NCBI RefSeq assembly: GCF_041956535.1
Contig: NW_027192194.1
Coordinates: 341,444 to 405,443, forward strand
Direction: 5' to 3'
Source of the DNA: Calcarisporiella thermophila CBS 279.70
Taxonomy: Eukaryota; Calcarisporiellomycota
DNA: 64,000 nt
Positions 57,801 to 64,000 of the stretch are shown in pieces (the first letter of the stretch is position 1; the number at the start of each line of letters is the position of its first letter). A program made the translations under genes and the position numbers. The notes beneath the pieces are model-generated. The model was not told where the DNA came from. It saw only the letters and a list, made by a program, of their open reading frames with translations, and ran no database searches.

Positions 57801-60550
57801 TGGCCTCCTCCAGCTTTTGCTGAAGCGTTTCCATCTCGGCATTAAGTTCATCGATTCGCGTGCGGAGCGCTGTCACTTGTTCCTCGCTGGCGGCAGTCTC
57901 TTCAAGTTCAGCACGGAGCGACTCGTTCTCTCTCTCAAGATTCCCAACTTGAGCCTCTAACTTAGTCAATTTGCTCAGCTCTTGCTCCAACTGATTTTTT
58001 TCTGCCAATAGATCTTCAAGCTGCATCTCCAGAGAATGGCAACGTTTCTGGTTGCGCAACTGCTCCTCTTCGAGCCGGTTAGCCTCATCTTGCAAAAGTT
58101 GATTATTTTCAACAAGTTCGTCGTTTTGAGCGCGAAGATCCTCCAGCTCGTGCACTGCTCTCTCAAGCTCATCACGGAACATAGCCGCCCGATCACTCTC
58201 ACTGACTGTAGCTTGCTCGAGATGTTGCAATCGTTCCCGCAGCGTTGGGATAGCCTGGTTTTCCTCCTCGAGTTTACGGCGTCTCGCGTCAATTGTCTCG
58301 AGCTCTTGTTCAATTTCATCAAAGCGCTTACGTATTTCGGGCGTCCGACTTTGGAACGGTGAAGAGCGACTGTAGTGTACACTCTCCTTTTCGACTGAAA
58401 TAGCACTTATCTCATTAGCTTCGGCCATTTGAACTAGCTCTGGGGACATGTAACCGCGATCGCATAACTCAGTAATGATGGATTTGACTCGAGATCGTTT
58501 TGGTACTCTATTGATTTCTACCAGTGCATTCTCTAGTTCTCGTATCCGATCCTTCGCCCATAAACCAGCATTGTCCTCCTCGTGCTGCTTAAGGAGTTCT
58601 TCCAGCTCCGTAACACGCTCACGATGTTCCTTGGTCAATCGACGCACTTCGTTTTCCAAAGCCGCGACGCGAACTTCTGCCGAGTTTGAAGTCCTCGATT
58701 GGTTGCTTTTATTTGCTTCGTCGAGTAAAAGAAGTTTAGCATCCTCGAGTCGGTTGGTCAGTTCACCAATATGGATCTGGTGCTCACGATCCCGCTCTTT
58801 TAATAGCTTGCGTAAATTTTCCACCTCCTCGCGCCATCGGTTCACTTCTGATTTGGCAGCCTCAGCGCCCCTAGCACGCTGCTCTGCTTCCAAAACACGA
58901 TCTTGCAGAGTAACTATCTCATTATTAAGTTTATCAGTTATCTCCGCCGCCCTCATCTCGGCAGCCCTGCGTGCTTCAGTTTGCTCGTGTATTTGTACTA
59001 TCAATTTTTCTGTTTCAGCATTCTTAGACTGGATAATACGTTCTGCTTCTTCAACCTCCCGCTGCAGTCCTGCCAGCTGCATTCGTATAGCAGATGCCTC
59101 TCCCGCTTCTGTAGTGGAGGAAGCTCGCAAAGCATTGATTTCAGCCTCGTAATCCTCCATAACGCGAGCAGCTTCTAAGAGTTCATTCCGGAGTTTATCC
59201 AGGTCACGGTCCCGCATCTGTAGCGCCTCAGCTAATTTCTGATTTTCCTGCTCTAACTGTTTACGGGCAATGAGCGCATCAGCCGAACGTTTTGCGACAT
59301 CACGTACTGAGCGTTCAAATTGAGCATCGATTGCATCCAATTCAACAGAGTCCATCTCGCCTGCAGAACGCCTTGGTGCGGGGGTGCGCAGCATAGTGAT
59401 GGCTTGGGTGTACTCTTGGTCTTCAACGTCCGTTGATCCCGATGTATTTGCCACACTCTCATCCTCGGTAGTATCTGTGGATTGTATTATCGTACTACCC
59501 TGCAATTGCCTCAAGGGTCGAGAAGACAGGTTTGATCGGGGTGTATATTTCTTAGATTTCTGTGCAGACCAGAGCGACATCGAAACTCTAGGAGTTTTTT
59601 GTAGCTCTTCCTTTTCTTTGGTCGCCCAAGGAGAGAGGGATGAAGCAGCTTTGTTTTTCTCTTGAGCAAACTGATTTGAAGACGTCAGCAATGCAGATGA
59701 ACCTATACTGCTCTTAACTAACTGCTGTTCTCGTAGTAGGCCCTCTGCTTTCTTCGAGGATGTTGGCTGTCTTAATTTTTCTTTCTTCGTGGCCCAAGGA
59801 GAACCAATTATCCGCGCATGCAATCCTGGAGTTGAAGAGAGAGGATTGAGTTGGGTATAGTTCTTATAAGAATCCTTGCTTGCTCCACTCTTTCCGCTCT
59901 CTCCGCTTCCATTGCTTCCTTGAGATGCAGTCAACATCGAATTGCCGGAAGATTTAGGACTTGATCTACCCGAAGAGGCAGGCCCACGTGCTGTTGTTAA
60001 AGAAAAGTTGGTTTCGGTAGGCATGTCTTGCTGAAAATACTTCTCTAAGGAGGTTGAGGATGCTTCTCTTGATAGATAGTTATTGTTATCGACATTCTGC
60101 TAAAAACAATAACGAAATTAACTACATGCTAACATTTCATCATGTAATATTTACACTGACCGCGGAAGCTCCTTCAGTATTATCAACATTTTTTGTGTCT
60201 ACCGCGCGAGAATAGCTCATATAGGACCGCTTCTGATAAATAAAAAATCAATCAAAAATTCCATCAATAAGCACAACACCTAACCATACCTGAGACAATG
60301 CCTCATAGTTGACCTCAGAAGTTGTGCTTTTAAACTCTGGACGATTCGCACTCAACTTGCTTTTTATTCCAACATTGCTCTCTCGGTGAGCAGTCGCGTA
60401 ATCAACGTAACTCATATTTCCCCCTAATGCACTCGCATTAACGTCGTCCTTCACTGTTTCTGATTTATCAAGGAAAGATAGACTTTGTTCCTCAATAGGT
60501 GAACTCATCCCATCTATGTCCCAGGAGAGATCATTTCTATCTGACTCCAT
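54850..60550 (-). CDS. giant coiled-coil protein, 1,860 aa, centrosome/spindle-pole type
   Basis: Exons 60550-60290, 60232-60161 and 60099-54850 give 1,860 aa. The N-terminal 300 residues are Ser-rich and contain two similar SPWATK(K/E)EKL motifs, likely short linear motifs. From about residue 340 nearly to the end the protein is continuous heptad coiled coil with few breaks: one near VPKRSRVKSIITELCDRGYM, one at a Ser/Pro/Gln segment with MTPRVHSDQQQRRPDY, and one at AKKVAGIGAVAAPALMYEDE. The last 100 residues (QRHKKRERELYRMLEDAKHE, EEVLGFRRELEKIMEDLEKV) recall, from memory, the C-termini of centrosomal proteins such as CEP162, but this is weak. A cytoskeletal scaffold is likely. Start 60550 is preferred to an in-frame ATG at 60649. 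COA3 starts 166 bp away on the other strand. Confidence 0.8.
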
Positions 60551-60716
60551 CCCGCTTATTAGGTGATTAATGTGTTTTAATAAAAGAACTAAAAATGTAA
60601 ATGGGAACGCGTTTTTGATTTCCGCGCGACTTCCAATGAGAATTTTCATAAGCCACTATATCTCTGTCAACAGAGCTAGGTGGTAATTCCCTTAACCTCA
60701 TTCGAGATCTTGAATA
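60551..60716. promoter_or_regulatory. 166-bp divergent promoter region, coiled-coil gene and COA3
   Basis: Whole space between the two divergent start codons; AT-rich. If the giant coiled-coil gene used ATG 60649 the space would shrink to 67 bp, which argues for the inner start. Confidence 0.4.
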
Positions 60717-61062
60717 ATGTTTTCAACAAAACCTGCATGGTCAACCGTATCTCGTCGTGCTTACGAAGTCCCTGAAGTGCTGAAACGGGCGCGACGACCT
60801 TATCGTACACGTAATGTTATAACCGGCTTAGCCTTGCTCGGATTCTGTACCGCAGTCTGTATCCTTTTAGATCCAGTTTATTAATGATTATACATTTTCA
60901 GAAATTCAGTGCATTTTTTCCCTTTTTCATTCACTGATGCAACCCCATATATCCTTAACAAATTTTGTGTGCTAATTAGATTCGTACTCGTTTTTGGCAG
61001 TCAAGCAAGATGACTTTAGCGACGTTGTAGTTCCTCAGAAGGATACAGAGGGCTCGGATTGA
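60717..61062 (+). CDS. COA3: cytochrome c oxidase assembly factor Coa3
   Basis: Small inner-membrane protein that works with Cox14 and Mss51 to regulate Cox1 synthesis and assembly. Two exons, 60717-60858 and 60980-61062, give only 74 aa. The family signature is split by the intron: PYRTRNVITGLALLGFCTAV (matrix-side basic end and single membrane helix) and then YSYSFLAVKQDDFSDVVVP, where KQDDFSDV is diagnostic of Coa3/CCDC56. The join is T|AT, phase-consistent. The 121-nt intron is longer than most in this window. The C-terminus is short and acidic. Confidence 0.88.
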
Positions 61063-61371
61063 ACTTAAATATGTAATTATTTATAGATGATATATAATGT
61101 TTATATAGCTACGTTTCTCTTGTTTACTCCACTACCACATTCGACTACCTGGAGTCTGGACTGAAAGATACTTCACTATTTTTCGTAAAATATATACTGA
61201 AGTTTTTTTTTATTTTCATTTTTTAAACTTGAGAGAGATGGCCATACTCCCCCCAATGTACTAAATCTACAAAGAAAAAAGCATTTCCAACCGACATCAC
61301 TCGCATAATCATGACTGTAACAATGAACGTAAGGAAATTCGTGACATGAGATAACCACAATCCACCGTCAT
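61063..61371. other. convergent 3' region COA3/SNU13
   Basis: 309 bp AT-rich DNA between stop codons; presumably 3' UTRs. No structure or gene was recognised. Confidence 0.45.
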
Positions 61372-61983
61372 TTAAATGAGCAACTTCTCGATCTGTTGCT
61401 TGATAGCCTGGATTTGTGGCTTCAGGTCAGAGGCCTCGTTTGTCGTTACAGATGCAGAAATCACGGGGCGTGAAACACCACATGCACGACCGAGATCGAA
61501 TTTTGAAGGAACAAAAACGTAGGGAACATTCTACACAAAAGTGTAAGAAAATAATATATTAGTACACACCATTAGTAAATAAAATATTGTACGAAGGTAT
61601 ATATCAGCTATTTCTATCTTTGCTAGTATGATAGAGCAAAAATACTTCGGATGGAAGTATGATTTTTTGTACAATTTGCTCACCTTATCTTCACAGAGCA
61701 GGGGAAGGTGAAGCAAGATTTCGATCGGATCGGTGTCAGCAGCCATCACAATGAACTCAGCAATACCACGATTGAGAGTTTTGGTAGCTAATTGAGCGAG
61801 AAGAAATTAGTAACAAGGAAGCAGGAGAAGCAAAATCGGCCATGGCTGACGCTTAGAAACATTACCTTCGTTAGCACCTTTCTTCAGCTGTTTGTAGTGG
61901 CTCGCCTGCTGAACCAAGTCGAGGATGGTGTTGGAGAGCTTGGCGTCAGCCAGAGGGAATGCTTTGGGGTTCACCGTTGCCAT
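61372..61983 (-). CDS. SNU13: Snu13/15.5K L7Ae-family RNA-binding protein
   Basis: Binds the kink-turn of U4 snRNA and of box C/D snoRNAs, so it serves both the U4/U6.U5 tri-snRNP and rRNA methylation. Exons 61983-61866, 61787-61684 and 61530-61372 give 126 aa, the standard size. The sequence is almost textbook: [40 protein letters not shown] with the NE RNA-contact pair, [39 protein letters not shown] and [12 protein letters not shown]. The second intron (61683-61531, 153 nt) is the longest of its gene. The start codon lies 196 bp from PRP3 on the opposite strand. Confidence 0.98.
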
Positions 61984-62179
61984 AGTTTAATATAAGTAGA
62001 TTTAGCGATTGTTTTCAATTCAGTTGTTAAAAGAAAAAAAGACCTGCAATGATGATGAGATTGTAAACAAAATTGAAACGGCAGTCACAAAACGTGATGT
62101 AAAAATGGTTGTGGAATAGAATTGGTAGAAATTTCGTCACGGCTTTTCTTGTCAATGATCCTTTAGTTATAATTTAATC
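61984..62179. promoter_or_regulatory. 196-bp bidirectional SNU13/PRP3 promoter region
   Basis: Entire distance between divergent start codons of two U4/U6 snRNP protein genes. It contains A-rich and T-rich runs and TGTAAACAAAAT near 62069, but no element I can name with confidence. Both genes are needed in fixed amounts for the same particle, so shared control is plausible. Confidence 0.5.
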
Positions 62180-64000
62180 ATGAGCGGCGTGCCAGATAAA
62201 GATAAGGTAGATTTAAAGCAGTTGCAGATATAAATAAGTATGGCGGAGCTGATCCTCTATTTATTTACAGATCGCGGCGATGATCGCCCAGAAAAAGGCG
62301 GAGCTAACTGCCAGACTTGCACAATCTGGCCTAGGCACAAAACCTGCCACTCCTCCTCCAGCACCCGCACCCCAGCCAACAAGACCAGAGCTTTCTATTC
62401 CTGCAGGTGTAAATCCAGATGAGATTCGGCGTAAACTGCAAGAGGCGCGTTCGATCGCAAAAACCTTAGCTGGATCGGTATGTTAAAGCTTGCTTTTTGT
62501 TAGAATACTTTGTACATTCTACACTTATTATAACGTCGCAATTTCCACATAGGCGGCTGCGAATAATGAACCACGTGCAAAAGGAGGGCTACAAGTAGAA
62601 GCTCATCCATTATTGATGCGCGATGAAACAGGGAATTTGAAGTTCAACTCATCCAAAGTGGCAATACCAAAACCTGTTTTTGCCACTACTAAGGTGCGTT
62701 TGCTATTGAATAATGGCATCAGTTCGAAATTAGCGGATATTGTTGCTATATCTTCTGCTCACATTAATTAACTATTATAATATCATATAGGCAAATTTGC
62801 GAGTAGCTCCTAAGAAACAAAAAGAAGAAGTCAAGCCTAAACCAGTTGAGCCCGTGAAAAACCCATATCTTGAAGCAAGTACAGAGGTCGAACCTGGTGC
62901 GGTACGACGAACGCGCAAATTCAAATTCGTTCAGCCAGGAAAATATGTCAAGCAAGCAGAACAAATTAGACAGAAGGTAATGGTGTAAATTTGCATTTAA
63001 GCATATGCAATCCTAATCCTCCTTTATGTGTATTTGATAGGCACATATGGAGGAATTGAAGGAAAAGATCGCAGCAAATGTAAATAAAATTGGTCTAGAG
63101 GCTGAAATTAGTATTTCCGATAAAGCAATTAAGGTATTGTCCACTTTATTTACGCTTACTCTACGTACAAGCGTTTAATCCTGTATTTGATTTTTCTTTT
63201 AGAAAGAGCCACCACCGGCAATCGAATGGTGGGATGCTTTTCTTCTCCCTAATAAAACCTACGACGATATTGATAATGGCCAGGCAAAGATCGACACAGA
63301 TGACTCGATTATTACCCATCTAGTGCAGCATCCGGTGGTTATTCCGCCACCCGACTCAGGCACAGCACCAGCCAAAATGCTAATGTTGACAAAGAAAGAG
63401 CGTAAGAAGCTCCGCCGCCAGAAACGGATGGAGATTCTTAAGGAAAAGCAAGATAAAATTCGGCTAGGACTATTACCGCCAGATCCGCCTAAAGGTAAGA
63501 GAGAATTGGCCTTGAATCATGTTTTCCTTTTAGCTTTTGACGCTTCTATCTAAATTCGTGTTAACATTTTTCTTTGGTAGTTAAACTTAGTAATCTAATG
63601 CGTGTCCTTGGCAATGATGCTATCCAGGACCCCACTAAAATTGAAGCACGAGTGCGTAAGGAAATGGAAAAACGGCATGCATTACACATGAAAATGAACC
63701 AGGAACGAAAGTTAACACCGGAACAATTGCGGGAGAAGAAACGGCGGAAGCTGGAAGAGGATACTAGCCAAATGGTTCATGTCAACGTGTACAAGTAAAT
63801 ATACTCCCTCCCTATAGCCAAGCTTATTTTGAAATAATGGATCTGCTAATCTATTTATCTCTTTGACAGAATTCGAGATCTTTCCCACCCATCCCATCGG
63901 TTTAAGGTCGATAAGAACGCACAACAACTTAACTTTACCGGTATTGTCTTGTTGAATAACAAGTTCAACTTAGTAGTCGTCGAGGGAGGCCCAAAGAACC
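62180..64000 (+). CDS. PRP3: U4/U6 small nuclear ribonucleoprotein Prp3, 3' part outside window
   Basis: Splicing factor that binds the U4/U6 duplex and its U6 3' end in the tri-snRNP. Exons in the window: 62180-62206, 62271-62477, 62553-62693, 62791-62976, 63041-63133, 63203-63494, 63581-63794 and 63870 to beyond 64000 (about 430 aa seen). The N-terminus MSGVPDKDK|IAAMIAQKKA leads into PDEIRRKLQEARSIA. The PRP3 domain starts about residue 190: VKNPYLEAS, RRTRKFKFVQPGKYVKQAEQ, PAIEWWDAFLLPN, LTKKERKKLRRQKRMEILKE and GLLPPDPPK. Then come QDPTKIEARVRKEMEKRHAL and IRDLSHPSHRFKVDKNAQQL. It is cut at V-VEGGPKN, just inside the C-terminal ferredoxin-like (DUF1115) region. The first exon has only nine codons. 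Confidence 0.96.

Noticed and set aside
55669-59152. Plus-strand ORFs up to 225 codons across the giant coiled-coil gene
   Set aside because: Antisense shadows of a 5.2-kb uninterrupted exon; Ser/Leu-rich products mirror Glu/Arg/Gln codons.

Overview
This window is nuclear DNA from a fungus. Nearly every gene is broken by short introns (mostly 47-100 nt, GT..AG, AT-rich). The gene set is fungal: Tim54, Erg28, a Chs7 chitin-synthase chaperone, a C2-type phosphatidylserine decarboxylase, an Snt2-type chromatin reader and a Git3/cAR-like receptor. Genes absent from budding yeast but common in intron-rich fungi (DHX35, STEEP1 family, a MEAK7-like TLDc protein, a Rap1 with one Myb domain) argue against Saccharomycotina. 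I cannot fix the phylum. Gene models were assembled by hand by joining exons across GT/AG sites, and every complete model sums to a multiple of three. About 27 genes are supported, roughly one per 2.3 kb. No tRNA, rRNA, transposon or CRISPR array was recognised.

Layout. 0-15 kb (AT-rich): 3'-truncated alpha/beta hydrolase (-), USO1/p115 tether (+), RAP1 telomere protein (+), small unknown (+), NCS2/CTU2 tRNA thiolation (-) head-to-head with DHX35 helicase (+), TIM54 (-), STEEP1 family (-). 16-25 kb: SNT2 (+), sulfite oxidase (-), unknown membrane coiled-coil protein (-), POT peptide transporter (-). 26-34 kb: secreted LPMO-like protein with a very long low-complexity tail (+), MEAK7/RTC5 TLDc protein (-) preceded by a small ORF whose stop overlaps its start, seven-TM receptor (+), ERG28 (+). 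34-41 kb: PEX13 (-) and a 1,565-residue SAC3 mRNA-export scaffold (-). 41-50 kb (GC-richer): long-chain acyl-CoA synthetase (+), a small unknown gene (+) in a large non-coding territory, C2-domain phosphatidylserine decarboxylase (+). 50-64 kb: CHS7 (+), two convergent coiled-coil genes (+/-), COA3 (+), SNU13 (-) head-to-head with PRP3 (+, runs off the window).

Themes. Four genes belong to or are associated with the spliceosome (DHX35, STEEP1, SNU13, PRP3), and SNU13 and PRP3 share a 196-bp divergent promoter region. Several genes serve membranes and lipids (USO1, ERG28, PEX13, ACSL, PSD2, CHS7). The most unusual proteins are the LPMO-like protein with its cationic Gly/Ala/Lys tail and the coiled-coil pair that shares a small motif. 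I found no clear gene cluster that forms a new pathway.
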